In this document: piece by piece, positions 47,340 through 59,886 of the stretch
Position numbering within the stretch: position 1 is the stretch's first letter
Layout of the letters: every line of letters begins with the position of its first letter
Assembly (NCBI GenBank): GCA_944990035.1
Contig: CALYLX010000141.1
Coordinates: 372,001 to 436,000 of the forward strand
Direction: 5' to 3'
DNA length: 64,000 bases
From: Clitopilus passeckerianus
Lineage: Eukaryota; Basidiomycota; Agaricomycetes; Agaricales; Entolomataceae
Program-made: the position numbers and the translations under genes
The notes under the pieces: model-generated
What the model was told of the DNA's origin: nothing
Seen by the model: only the letters and a program-made list of their open reading frames with translations
Database searches by the model: none

Positions 47340-48857
47340 ACTTGGGGTGAATTCCTGCAAGTGGAATTGGCACAAGAGGAAAACGGCGCTTCAACTGCCA
47401 ACACGACCGTATCCTACCCCCAGGCTTTTCTCTCCATCTCCCAGTAGCCCTTACGTGAAGACCTCGACTTCGCTCAAGCTACGACTTGGAAGGCGCCCTT
47501 TCTTCTGTGGCGCCAGACGTCCCTGCCACCAGCTCACCAGAGCTTTCATTCACTCAGCCCCAATCATTCGCGGGGTTCGACTTCACCATCCTGAAAGCGT
47601 ACTTTCGTGGGCGGAGATACCTCTCTCTCTACATTGGCTTCTATACGTCCACTTTGGCAAACTCTACGTTGCGTTTGCCTGTCCCTACGGCGGGATTGAC
47701 CAGGATCTCGTTTACCCAAAGATCAGCACTCTTGCCCTTCGCCAGCTACATACCCTTCCAAGGACCGTACCCGCTCCCAAGTGCCCTACGGCTTTCGTTC
47801 CCCTCCTGTACCCTTCTGTGGCGACCAGTGGCGAATTGGATTTCGAGTCCTTCCGGCCAGCAGATATACAGGTGGGGGCTCAACTCTCAACGGACAAAGG
47901 AATTCGCATCTCCCCTTCCTCTGCCGAGGCTGGAATCGCGCCACATGTCCATATCTTATTCCCTTTCCTCGTCGCTTCCGCGTTTGTCTACTTGAGCAGT
48001 TAGCCATATGCATCGGGTTCTTCGATCCATCGCCATCACGACTTCCCTCTCGCCACGACGTTCTCAGAACCTATCAATTGCTTGTAACACCTATCAAGCT
48101 TCCGCCTCCACGACTTGACCCCTCCTTCATGATAAGGGCCTGCCGTTCCCGAACCATCGACTACGGGAACCCTCCTGGACGTACAACGAAACGAAAATAT
48201 CAATGGCAAGAGAACAGAACTTGAGGGCCAGGACATGCACATGGGGTATGGCGCTTTGAGCCTGGTTCAAAGCGGCTCAAAGGAGGAGGGATGTCTCGTG
48301 GAGTATTACTCCCCAGCACGAAAACCGCATACCTCGATTGAGCTTCAGAGCCTGTGACGGTGCCAAAGGAATGTTCAACTCAGACCTAATACCGCCGTCT
48401 ACCGGAAACTTCCAACGTTTGGAACATGGTTGTCAATCAGCAAGCAGCACGCCTCTACCCTTCTCGATTCGCGATCTATATCCGAGAATGGTGCCTCCAC
48501 GAGGATCGGTTGCCCATGAAGAGACTCGCTTGCCCATGAGGAAGTGAAGGAGGAGGCCAGCGTATTGCTGTTACTTGAGAGTTGGAGCCAGGCATCGACT
48601 CAAGCGGGTTCGTGCATTTTTTACCTCAAGAGGACCTGCTGTATATCTAATATTCTCCGGTCAGGTATTCACGAAATTCCTACTCCTTGAATATCTCCTG
48701 TCGCCTCCACAGTGGCAAGAACAGGTCCATATGCTCGCCCATGCGCTCCTCCATACGACAGCCTTCATTCCGTTGCAGATGTTTCCTGGCACACAACGGA
48801 CGGGCAACCTGGCCGGATCCAGCTCCACATCCCATAAACTCGACTCGCACCTCACGA
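47340..48857 (+). pseudogene. Decayed gene of family 3, unit 2 copy a
   Basis: Pieces match those of 18,480-20,000: SFTQPQSFAGFDFTILKAYF, then FNSDLIPPSTGNFQRLEHG, then, after an intron, FLLLEYLLSPPQWQEQVHML and ALLHTTAFIPLQMFPGTQRT. Individual exons are open but the frames do not join. Function unknown. Confidence 0.45.
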
Positions 48858-49249
48858 TGACGCAGAACGGCTCAACGTTATAGAAGATCCAAGCAAACAC
48901 ATATCTACTTGAAGAGAAACGAAAGCAGGCGATTTCTGTGGAGAACTTAGTCGAGCGATCACCCGGGAAAAGCCAGGATTGTGAATGATTTACCGTCCAT
49001 TGAGTGAGTTCCTTCGTACTTCTCTGCAATTTTCTGTTAATAACGGCTGCTTCCATCTAAGAATTGCTGCATGCTCGGACTATCATGTCCTGCTGTCACC
49101 CTTGATTGTTCTGGATGTCTAAGCTGGAGACATGTCCTTGTTGCTGAATCACTTGGTCATCCCTGTTCCTCTCCAAATATCCACGAAGGTAAGAGATTTA
49201 CTTGTATAAACTCATAAGATTGGTCCTAACCTAGTTCTGCACCATCAGT

Positions 49250-50770
49250 TCTACAACGTACAACTTGGGCGAAGTCCTAGACGTGTGATTGACACAAGTT
49301 GAAAACGGGGCTGCACCGTACACACGACCATACCCTACCCCCGGGCTTTTCCCCTCCATCTCCCAATATCCATTGCCTAGGTTTCGACTTCCCTCAAGCT
49401 ACGACTTGGAACTTGGAAACTGCCCCTTTCGTCTGTGGCGCCCGACGTCCTGCCACCAGCTCACCAGAGCTTTCATTCACCCAGCCTCAATCATTCGCGG
49501 GGTTCGACTTCAGCATCTTGAAAACGTACTTTCGTGGGCGGAGATACCTCTCTCTCAACATGGGTTTCTATGTGTCCACTTCGGCAGATTTCACCTTGCG
49601 TTTGCCTGGTGTTACGGCGGGATTGACCAGGATCTCCTCATTTACCCCGAGATCAGCATCCTTATGCTCTCTCTCCGCTCAAGAGGACTCTATGACATTC
49701 GTTCTCCTCCCGTACCCGCCCGCGTTGACGAATCGGACTTCATATCCTTCTGGCCAGAAGTTGTACAGATGGGACTTAACTTTCAACGGACAAAGGAATT
49801 CGCATCTCCCCTTCCTCCCTTCCTCCCCGATTCTAGCTGCCGCGATAGATGGTCCCCCGAATCCCGTCACTATATCCATATCTCGTTCCCTTCCCCGTCG
49901 CTTCATATTTTGCATGCCCGGGCAGTTAGTCATATCCATCTGGCTCATTGATTCACCGCCGTCATGGCTCCTTACCTGCCGCAACTTTCTCAAAACCTAT
50001 CATCTGCTTGCAGCACCTGACAAGCTTTCGCTTCCACAACCGGCTACCCCTCCTTCACGACCCACGAAAAGCGAGCGGTCAGATCCTATCATAGAAGGAA
50101 GTCTATTAATAGGGAGAAAACGGAGCTTGAGAATCGGCCGGGATATGCACATGGGGTATGGCGCTTTGAGCCTGTTCCAAAGCGGCTCAAAGGAGGAAGG
50201 ATATCTCGCGCAGCGTTACCAGCACGAAAACCACATAACTCGGTCGAGCTTCCGAGCCTGTAATGGTGCCAAAGGAATGTTCAAATCAGACCTAATACCG
50301 CCGTCTACCGGAAACTTCCAATGTTTGGAACGTGGTCGTCAAACAGCACGTGGCTACCCCTCTCGACTGGCTAGTCGTATCCACAACACAAGAATTACTT
50401 TCCGACGAAGAGACTTGTTTGCTCACGACGAAATGAAGGAGGAAGCCGCCAGCGTATCGCTGTTACCTGAACGTTGGAGCTAGACATCAGCCCAGGCGGG
50501 TTCGTATATTTCCTTCCTCAAGAGGACCTACTGTATATCTAATGTTCTCTGGTTAGACCTTTCACGACGTGCCGACTCCTCGAATCTTCTGCCATCAGTA
50601 GCAGAAACAGGTTCATACATTCCTCCGTAGACTCCTCCGTGCGACAGATTTCATTCAGTCACCAACTTTGCCAGCACACAATGGATGGTCAATCAGGTGG
50701 CTCCAGCTGCACACCACACAAAATTGACTCGCATCCGCTCGATGATCATTTCCTTCGCACCCACAGCCTC
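49250..50770 (+). pseudogene. Decayed gene of family 3, unit 2 copy b
   Basis: A 394-codon open frame (49,299-50,483) covers most of this copy but starts at a TTG. Only its first part is in the ancestral frame: compared with copy a, most silent changes fall in the third positions of that frame up to about 49,640. Later segments are homologous to coding pieces in other frames, so the length is at least partly accidental. Function unknown. Confidence 0.4.
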
Positions 50771-52260
50771 CATCTAGCCTTTCCGTAAAGCCAGACGATG
50801 AAGCCGATAGCTCTCTGCGCCAAGGTGCTCGCCAGCAAAAATTGAACAGTTCCAAGCCGAATTACTACGCTTCACCCCATCCTCCCCTGCCGCGTGGGTG
50901 GTTATTTCCTACTTGGGTCCACGAAAGCGCAATCGCTGCGCTCGTAACCTCTTGTCCTAAGGAGTCCAAGAACTTATGTGATCTGGTCGCCGGTGGACAC
51001 TGGATTAAATTCCGACCTCGACCTTCGCGAGCAACGTTTCCCAGCGCCCCGCTAGAGTTGCGGAAACATCCCCCGTGTCACAGCAGGCCAGACCGGTGTC
51101 CGAACAACCAATGTCAATGGACAGCGAGATTTACCTCCCTCTGACCACCGGATGTTCAGTGCGAAAGCATACGATGCAGAAACGCGTTAAAAGGCTCCTC
51201 AGCGTTCGGATATTCAGGTTGCATGCTGTATCGGGGCAGATCTCATGGACTCGGACTTGCGAAGATTCCTTGCTCTTTACGCATGATGTATGGCGGCCAT
51301 ATCGTTGTCCGATTTCCACATATCATATATTTATCCTCCAGTTATATCCGTTCATATAATCGTAATACCATACTCAATTACTAGCCTATTGAATTTTCGA
51401 ATGAACGCAGCCCTGCAGCGACATAGATTCCAGTTACCGTGACCTTTTCATTGACATTCGTCCTATGTCGGCCTGGGAGCAACCAGACGTATGAAAGATT
51501 CAGAAAGGGCACACAACCCGAGTCTTCGCACCATCCGCAGAGAAGACTGACGTCTTGTATGAGATGTAAAATAAGAGTCTAGGAATGAAGACGAGCGAGT
51601 AGTGCGGAGAAAGACGTACGAGAGATATGACAGTGACCTCGATTTTGGGTGTACCATGCACAAGACGTTGAAAACTGAAGGCGAGATGGTTAACGAGTCG
51701 AGGCCAGAATCTTACAACTTACTGTAGGGCTCAGGAAGACTCTGCACCCACATTCAACCTTCGTTACTATATACCTATAGTTTATAAGACCTACCAAGGT
51801 CGAGGGTCGGCGGGATTGCGAAGTGTTGTGTGTGGTACAATAATTAGAAGTACTTGGTTTAGAGGACGAATCGGAGGAAAGTAGAGACGTGCCCAACTTT
51901 ATCGACATTCATGGTGCCCAGACTCGTGTCAAACACTTTCTCGTATCGAGCGCCACCTAAGTACTGCTAGTAGTGGACCCCTGGTCGGAACACGCCCCGC
52001 TTGGCTTGAAGGAATCGGCGCAAAGTTTGGAATCGGAATTCCTGGTACCTACCGCTGCATTGAAGCAACACGACATTGGCCTGAAGAGGCCCCTCTTCAG
52101 GCCATTCTCAATTGTAAATTGCATCCAATTCAACTAGAATACTACTCGTAAAGTAAGCAGGCGTGTGGTACTTTTATGAGGGTCGAGCGTCGCGTCAAAG
52201 AGCTGAGTACACATATCAAGCTGAGCAGAAATTCGCACCAAACTAAAGGGCCAGTACATC
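50771..52260. other. No gene seen
   Basis: Counterpart of about 19,950-21,420. Conserved islands lie near 51,060-51,130 and 51,430-51,710. Only short frames are present, and no transposon ends were noticed. Confidence 0.35.
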
Positions 52261-52265
52261 CATTC

Positions 52266-54540
52266 CTACGCTCGCATTTCGACCTTGCCCGGCCCTTCCA
52301 CTCGCAATCCCATATCTGCATCGCCAACCCGTATGATATAACCGCCAATCTGGAATTCCGTGTTCTGAGCGATGAGGACGGCGTGGCTCTTGAAGCCGAG
52401 GCTGAATGAACTCCCAGAATATTCAGATTCCGAGATACGAGATGGGTTGTAGCCCAGCGGCTCAACATCCTTTGCCAGGTGATCGGCCTACTATGCGCGA
52501 AGACCCTAAATTGAAGCTACCAACGAAGTTGACTTGACAGCTGGCAGGAAGGAAAGGAGGATAGTAGGAGGGGAGGGCGAAACCTTTCCCAGGTGAGCAG
52601 GGCGTCTTCACTATCGGTGATGAGAAATCGATATGATCGACCACTACTCCGAAGTGGGAAGTTCGTGGGGGGAACTCTACAGGCCTGTTGATGGCGAAAT
52701 TGAATGCCTTGACCTGAACTTCGCGGTGGCCATCCTCCAGCAGTAGATCAGATTTAGGTGTGAGCAACTCTTGGTTGGGCGAAGCTGTGGCGTAATCCCA
52801 GTGAACAGTGCGCCATCTCTTTCTGCAGGTTGACATCTCCTAGTTGAGACGCCCCATTGACCTCCATGTTCGGTCACTATGAAACCCGGCCGGGAGCAAG
52901 ATATGCTCGAAGGTGGAGGTCGACGGAATAAGGGAGACGGACGTTGAGCGACTTGGCCGTCAAACGGAGTTGTCCAAACCACCAAATTCGACAGGAGGGA
53001 GGATGTATGACCTTTGGATGTTGAGCGCTGAGCTAACCACGAAATCGCCCTCAGCACTCCCACTCCCGATCGACTTGAGTATCCTGGCCCTGTCCCAAAA
53101 CAGATCCGGCTCAAGCGTCCACGCCGAGATCACGAATTCTCCACCTCTAACCCTCGTCTACCCAGACCAGACTGGTCCTGCCAACTCCTTTCGCCATAGC
53201 CCCACTCGATCCAAGCCCTAGGGGATGGAGGGGTAACGCATATCATATAGACACCAGGACATTTCTGTCGTCTTGCGCCGGGGAGAAGAAAGAGTCTGAG
53301 GCGTCCTTGGAGGCCCAAGTGGAGTTTGAGGCGCTACATTATTCTCATGGAGGGAAAAACTAGCCGGACTCTTGATAATATGCAGCGATGTTGGGATCTG
53401 GATTGTATTCCATGTTTTCGTTCCATTGACCACGTCGTTGCGAACGGGTCCTTCTGGGATCATCTGCCATCTTCAGCCGTAACGCACTCGAGCAGAGGTC
53501 CAATGTTGAGGTGGATGGATGAAGAGGGGTTGGAGGCGTTTGTGAATCCAACCGTGATATGTCCGTCGGGAGAAAGGGAGGGAGGTGGGGTAGGGTGGTG
53601 AAAGCAAGTGTCCAACCGACGGCTATTGGACCTCGGTGCGTTCATCGTTGCTTCCAACGAGGATGTCGGTCGCTGTGCCGTCGAGACGGAATGTGGGCAT
53701 ATAGTACATCAGCGGCTGCACGATATCAAGGATGAAAGTTGGTGGTATCTCCTTCAGCGTTTCGCGTGTCTGGATCTGTAGAATTAACATCAGTGAGAGG
53801 AAAGTTCCAGGGATGTAACACGTCGCGATGGATCATACCTTCATGTTAAAACCTCAAGAGAAACGAAACCTCCCACCATCAGATCTGGTCTCGAAGCTCC
53901 AGCGTGCGTAGAACCTGCTCCTCTCCTTCCCCAGCTATGGAGGACGCAGATAAGCTGAGCATCCATATCGGCAGTACGACGCCTCCCTGTGCTTCAGTTT
54001 TCGCCTAATCAGCCCTACGCAGCAGTGCTCGCAGTCACGACTTGCCACTCGACTCCATAACCGATGGAAGGCAGATTGATTTTTGGAAATCGTTGTGCAT
54101 TCATCTACAGGCTGATGGAGGCCAGCCAGGCCAAAGATGTCCGAGGCACTTCATTCGCGTACGCCACTGGGCGGATTCGAAATTGGAGAAGACTCCAGTT
54201 GTCCTTCTCTCCTATTTTGTCCCTGCTGGCACGAGAGCAAGCAGTCTTATATGCTCGATCTTCATGAAAGATCATGGGGAGCTCTGGTCGCGGCGGAGAG
54301 GTTGTGAAGTGGGCGTGGACGAAGGGGTTGGTCGTGAGTGTGAGGGCTGTGGAAGTAGGGAGTATGGCTCCTGGTCGAAGCCAAATTGGGATTGGCAATT
54401 TGAAAAGAATCAAGAGCCGAGGGATGGACATAGGATGCGTCGATGGCGATGGGGCATGTTTCCAGGTACGGAAGGATGGATGGTTGAAGATGGCAGGATC
54501 TGTGGTCTGCTTCCGTCTTTATACACCGAGCTAAACGGCA
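52266..54540 (-). pseudogene. Minus-strand gene of family 4, unit 2 copy, partly open
   Basis: The last exon is intact here: from about 52,463 it reads EPLGYNPSRISESEYSGSSF and on to a stop at 52,266-52,268, ending GPGKVEMRA. Another good exon is FVISAWTLEPDLFWDRARIL (near 53,125-53,065), followed by ALNIQRSYILPPVEFGGLDN, then a frameshift into SLNVRLPYSVDLHLRAYLAP. An exon near 53,640-53,780 has a stop (TAG) where unit 1 has TAT. So both units are broken, but at different places. The protein is not recognised. Confidence 0.5.
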
Positions 54541-55190
54541 TTTGAGGAGGGGGAGCGAGGACATGTATCGTAAGGGCAGAGGATACGAAGATGTCAGGGG
54601 AAGTGGATATTGAACTTTCAAATTTCAGCCGGTGATCGTAGCAGCTTGATCCTTTTGCCTCCTCAAGTCGTCATTTGAATTTCTACCTCCACTTGTGGGC
54701 CTCAGCGCCAGCCGTAGCGTGTTCCAGCTTCATTGTGTGGGAGGCACTGGGTGTAAAGAGGGAGGGTGGAAGAAGCACCTTTCGCTTAGGCATAAACACC
54801 AGTACAGGCTAGCGTGGTCTGGACGGGCCATAGGCACAAGAGAGTGAATCTGCTGAATTTGGTGAGGAGACGCTGATAAAAGGAAAAGGCCAAGTCAAAC
54901 TGACTCCATGGACAAAGATTCTTGGTTAAGCCGTGCTTTCGTGATGCAGTAGCTTTCGATCCAGGCACAGGTGGTCGAAACTGACTTGAAGTCGATGAAG
55001 GATTCACTTGCAAACTTGAAGATCGGGAGAGTAAGAGAAATGGCATCGTGTGAGCCGCCTTCTGTTTTCGGACTCATCGAGGCCTACAGCCTTCGGAATA
55101 AACAGGGCAAAACACGTTTCCAGCTCGATCGCAGAGCTGGTTGCTCAGAAACTTTTCTCTGACGAAGGGCAAACCACCTGCCCTAAATCA
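54525..55190. repeat. Near-identical tract shared with unit 1
   Basis: Partner of 23,390-24,060, with about five differences in roughly 670 bp. Both sides revert to ordinary divergence. Confidence 0.75.
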
Positions 55191-56730
55191 CGATCCCACA
55201 CTGTCCTTTGTCGTTCTCACTTCCTCCAGAGCTTGATCATATATCAGCGACACCATGACGCATTCTCGGCAAGCAGTACTCAAATGTATGGGGCAGCAAG
55301 TGCTGCGTAAGGGCTGAACAACCTTGATGAAGAACTATCCGCCATCGTACCATTTTGTCGAATTTCGCCTATGCAAAGTAGCCAGCCAACATTCGTTTCT
55401 CCAGCCCTACGAGATCTCCATTGAAAGCTTACAAGGCACTCAAATGTGTACCCCGGACTCGCCCACGTCTCTTTCTTGGTTGCCCCGTTCCATTCTTCTG
55501 CTAGTGCGATCGATCATCCGTCGACATCCTCCCGTCTGCTGAGGAACACCTTCCTCCTGGCTTCTCACGGACTTAGCGCAGGTGGGAAATGTGTATATGA
55601 AGGCAGCACACCGGTGTTTGGAAACGCCAGAATCCATGAGCACATTGGGACCTCATAGGTGAATCCTCATATTTCATGACAAAAAACGAACTCAAATTCA
55701 ATTTGGCCTTTTAGGTCTTGATCACTGTATGCGAACTGGAAGACATCGATGACGACCGCCCCTCCCTTCAACCAGACATCGATTATGAGCACTTCTGCTC
55801 CTAGCCCCTCCCCAGCGAACGACTTCCTGGTCATATTTAGCCTCGCAGTTCGGGGGACTAACGCGTCAGCGCCTGACTTCGACTCCCTCACATGACACAT
55901 CTACAACTCGTTCCATTTCACACAAAAGTAACAGCATGGACGGCTTCTGTTCATGCTTCGAGATTTCGCCAAGTCGATCCTATAATCACCGTCGCCTTGC
56001 ACCGTCGCCTTGCACCGCGGCTGCCAGCCCTCGTGTCACTAGAGTTAGCAAGCTGTCGGCCAGATTCGCTACATTCGTGTTCCGATCCCCAGCCCATTTC
56101 GCCCTCTCTTTCGGCTGGCCCTCAGCCTTTCCCTGTTCTCCCATCTACATTCCTCACGTCTCCCCAGTGCGCATACCCTTGCCTTAGAATTCACGCAGCC
56201 GATTCCATTCCACCTCATTCAAAGCAAGTCATCGTCTACCACTGGGACCATTCATCCAGCGTTCAAGGCCTATAACGAGCTGGCTCATGCAGAAGAGCAA
56301 CTGAAGTGCCCAGCGTCAGACCCCGAGCTTTCACAGCCCAAGCAGCGCCTGTCCGTTTTCTGACCATCCTCCGTCGGATCCTCAATTGGCAGCCAGCTGT
56401 CAGACGTTACACAACCTATTCATGCAACCAACCTCATGAGTGCCGCCAGTACAATCTATTGTGCTGTCCTCTTCTCGAAGCGTTCCCCAGGAACCTCCAT
56501 CCTCCTACGGTGTGCGAGCCACCACCCCATCAGGGTTTCTGGACGCTCTGCCGGCCACTCGCGGACAGATGCTAAACGTGTTGCGAAGGAGAAAACCGGC
56601 TGAAACTTCCCACTCTCCTGGTGCTTCCAGCAGGGCTACAGATGGACGAGTCAGGTTAGGGCTAGCACTTGTTGGGAGGATGGGTGGGATAATGAATGTG
56701 AAAGCAGCGTGTCGGTGTTGAGAGGTGCCA
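55191..56730 (+). pseudogene. Decayed gene of family 5, unit 2 copy
   Basis: Counterpart of 24,061-25,620. The exon beginning HPAFKAYNELAHAEEQLKCP (about 56,250) runs into TGA near 56,360. Upstream pieces (near 55,800-56,240) carry frameshifts relative to unit 1. Confidence 0.4.
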
Positions 56731-58760
56731 GAGTTGAGGAGTAACGGTGGATAATGGATCTTCTAGGTTATGGTAAATGATCATGTTCGTTTCAAATAAA
56801 AAGAACTCAAACCTAACCACGCTTTTTTCAGCTCTATCACCATTCTGAAAGCGGAAGATTGCCACGACGTTTAGCCCTTCAACCAGAGCAAGACTACGAG
56901 CAATCTTAGTCCCCCACTCTAAGCTCTGCTTACTGGACGACCAACATTAAGGTCACAGAACTCGCCTTGGATATCATTCGCACATGTCCAGCTTTACCTT
57001 GTTCAAGTCGTCGTACAACTGGCACTTGGCAGGCTTCTTGTCGTGCTTCGAGATATTCGTTGAAGTTGAGCTCATAGTGGTCGCCACCATGCACTACGAT
57101 TCCCAGTCCGCATTTGCCAGCACACTCTTACCCTCCGCCCGCCTTTTCGTGCCTCCAAAGGTTCGCAAACACTGGATGATGCAGAAACCTCCGCTTTTAG
57201 AAGGCGAACCATATTCCGTGTACCTAAGGATGCCGGTGGTCTTGCTGCTGCCCGGAATGTTTACAAGCATACAGTGCTGTTGGCGCTTGAGACACGTTGA
57301 TTCATCCCGTTTTTGGTGGAATGGGAAACCCTCGCGGTCAATATCCGTCTTATGGAGCCACCACCTCGCCACCACCAGTGCCCACATTGGAGTTCTGATT
57401 GCCTTCGAGTTCGAGGGCCCAAGACTCAGGAGATACGAGAAGCAGGTACCTTCTCTACTGGAGCTAGCTTGCCACTGGCAGCAGAACGTGCTTACCACAC
57501 ACTTTTGGACATTCTTCGATTACGTTCCGTGTCTGCACCCATTTACTCCCGCATTGTTATTGTTTTATCGTACCTATAAACTTCATTCTTCTTGCTACTT
57601 CATATCTATGGTCTATTCCTTGCCTCCTATAGATACCGCGGTTCATTCATTGCTTCCTTTGGATACCACTGGTGATACTCATACCGCTATTTGCTACTTA
57701 CAAGAACCCTCTACGTATGGAGTACAATATTTATCTGGCCTGGCACGATTTAACACTCTTGCAGCCTTCACTCGCTGACTGTCCCCTAGCCTCCAGGAGT
57801 CTGTCGTTAACACCCGTTTTACCCTGGCGTCCTTCACTTGGAACGAAGGCACATCCTCCTGGAGCCAATGACAGCCTTGACCCCAGAGGGACGTACTCTC
57901 GAATGCGGGCTGTCGCTGATTGCAGCAACGCGTTTGGAAAAAGACATCGGGTATGTAATTTATCTCAAGAACACAAGAACAGATATCTCACGAAGACTAC
58001 TTTCTCTTACAGATTCGGACAGAATATGCTTATCGTTTGTACTGCGATAACAAGGAGCTCGGATTGCACCTCGAGTCGACTCCGAAGTCGTCCTAGACAA
58101 GAAGGTGCTGGTGACTTAGGAATTCCGAAAGGCTTCATATGAAGCTGCATTTGCGCCGTTCTATGAAGTATGTATCCATCTATTGCTCTGAATGTCGATA
58201 AGAGCCTAATCATCAGAATGGTCAGGTCAGGGTCGAGTTCCTTGCAGGTTGAGCAATCAAGTCCCTGCTCGGTATTAGAACCATACTCCTCTCAAGGCTT
58301 GGACTGGGATCAAGGTTACCAAAGTTCTCAAATACGAACGATCCCTCAGCAGTACCCTCTCCCGGCAATTGGACCTTGATATCTCCAACCGAAGCTGGGG
58401 GTACTCCTGAAGAGTGCCTGCTACGCAAGCTGAAAGTTGCCGAAAATATTGGAGGCATGGTCTGTCGATTAGGTTCCATCTGCTTTGTTCGCAGTGTCAG
58501 TACTGACGACTGCGCTTTTCTGTAGCTGGCTCCATCCAACACGCGAGCTCACCCACCCTATGACGAGACAAGCGTACGATCAAACTCGCTTGGCCCCAGG
58601 AGGATCAACCAGGTCATACCGTTCTCGTCCGGGCAAGGAACTTCTATGGCCTAAATCCACAGTACCTTGCTCGCAAGACGCGCTATGCAAGAATGTTAAG
58701 CCAACCAGATTGTGCTGTTGTTAGCTCCCGCTAGTACCAGTGCAGCCAACTGTCGATCGC
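56731..58760 (+). pseudogene. Decayed family 5 and family 1 pieces, unit 2
   Basis: A 264-codon frame (56,984-57,778) spans the join between a family 5-like piece (to about 57,150) and the family 1 block. Its unit 1 counterpart is interrupted, and the frame does not follow the coding-like pieces, so it is probably accidental. The family 1 exons ECGLSLIAATRLEKDIG (about 57,900-57,950) and RICLSFVLR-type sequence follow, with the same kind of breaks as at 26,700-27,300. Confidence 0.4.
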
Positions 58761-59886
58761 CGAGTCCGCCAAACACTGGCAAGCTTTCCTCCCCGGCTTG
58801 CCATGAGCTTCGTCACAAGTGGGAAACGAAAGCTAAGCTTCTCATCGTTCTGCCTGCTCCTGGCAGAGAGGCACAGCGACGAATGCCAGCATCTATCACG
58901 AGGTCAGCCGAGACTGTTTGTGAAGGCAGCGCACTGCTGCACAGAAAGACCGGAATTGAGGAGCATATTGGGGTCGCATAGGTAAACCCGTGTTCATGCA
59001 GACAACAATTTTGAATCTAATCTCGCCTTTTAGCACCACCTTTTCGGAAAATAACCACCGCATCTACCCCTTCAACCAGAGCAAGAACATGAGCACCTAC
59101 TTATGCCATTAACGCCGACCTCCATCTCCGGTTTTGTGATGGACGACTTCCATGGCACATTTCCCTTATATGTCGGGGAGCGTGCTGCACCAGCGCCTGG
59201 CTTCAACGCTCATGCTTTCCCCGGACCTACCTGCTCACCAGCGCATGAATGGCACCGGGATAGGCTTCTGCCTCTTCTTCGATCTTCAAGATATGTTCTC
59301 AAGTCGACCCATAATCATCTTCACCTTGCTCCATGGCTGCCAGCCTGGGTTTACAACACTCTCAGCCACGCTCGTCCTAGACGATTTGTGCCCCAGTGGT
59401 TCCCAACTACTGGCCTTAGCAGGCCTCGCTCCTTCCGCCTGTTGCATTGGCGATCCCCTGTTAAGCCAATGTACATCCGTTTACATTGAAAGTCCATGGC
59501 CTTAGGCCTTCCTCGACGTTCATCGTAATTGAGCGCCAGGGTGCGGAGTCTTGACATATGACTTGCTTTTCGTACACCCGTACTCAAGTACATACGGACC
59601 TTCCTGCCTGTGTTCCGTATTGGATTGTACACGCCGATATTTGCCATTACATACAACTCGCAGCCGTTCACTTTCGCTCATATTCATCACCACCTTTACC
59701 AGGGTGTTACTGTCCTACTAGTTTACATACTAAGCTGCTATTATCTTAACAATGTATATGAAGTGGATGAATGCAAAATTTAAATTCACCACCGAAGAAC
59801 ATGGATGAGTCCAAGGAGATGCGTGACGAGTGAGGTCACACCACTTGCTTTCTCCCAACTCCAGATGAAAACCGATGAAAACCGAC
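58761..59886 (+). pseudogene. Decayed C-terminal exon of family 5 type, unit 2
   Basis: Frame 59,103-59,489 is identical to 27,896 onwards for 50 residues (FHGTFPLYVGERAAPAPGFN) and then diverges through a length change near 59,265. It is followed by DNA matching 28,300-28,690. Confidence 0.4.

Larger units (their letters stand above)
46945..50770. repeat. Local tandem duplication, about 1.9 kb x 2, unit 2 only
   Basis: The segment 46,945-48,857 recurs at about 48,858-50,770 with a period of 1915 bp (for example GATCCAAGCAAACACATATCT at 46,971 and 48,886). The junction lies near 48,857, where the sequence jumps from the end of the block back to its beginning. Unit 1 has one copy (about 17,980-19,900). 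The two copies have diverged considerably, so the duplication is not recent. Confidence 0.85.
28688..59886. repeat. Tandem segmental duplication, unit 2
   Basis: This is the second complete unit, collinear with unit 1 and about 31.2 kb long. Extra length comes from the segment at about 33,845-35,085, the solo LTR at 40,835-41,407, the MITE at 43,001-43,199 and the internal 1.9-kb tandem duplication at about 46,945-50,770. It lacks the two DNA elements found at 5483-6527 and 6579-7316 in unit 1, and so provides the empty sites for both. Confidence 0.92.

Noticed and set aside
49299..50483. 394-codon frame as an intact gene
   Set aside because: It begins at TTG, and comparison with its two homologous copies shows that the ancestral frame is followed only in the first part.
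56984..57778. 264-codon frame as an intact gene
   Set aside because: It bridges two different decayed blocks, is not open in unit 1, and does not follow the conserved coding-like pieces.
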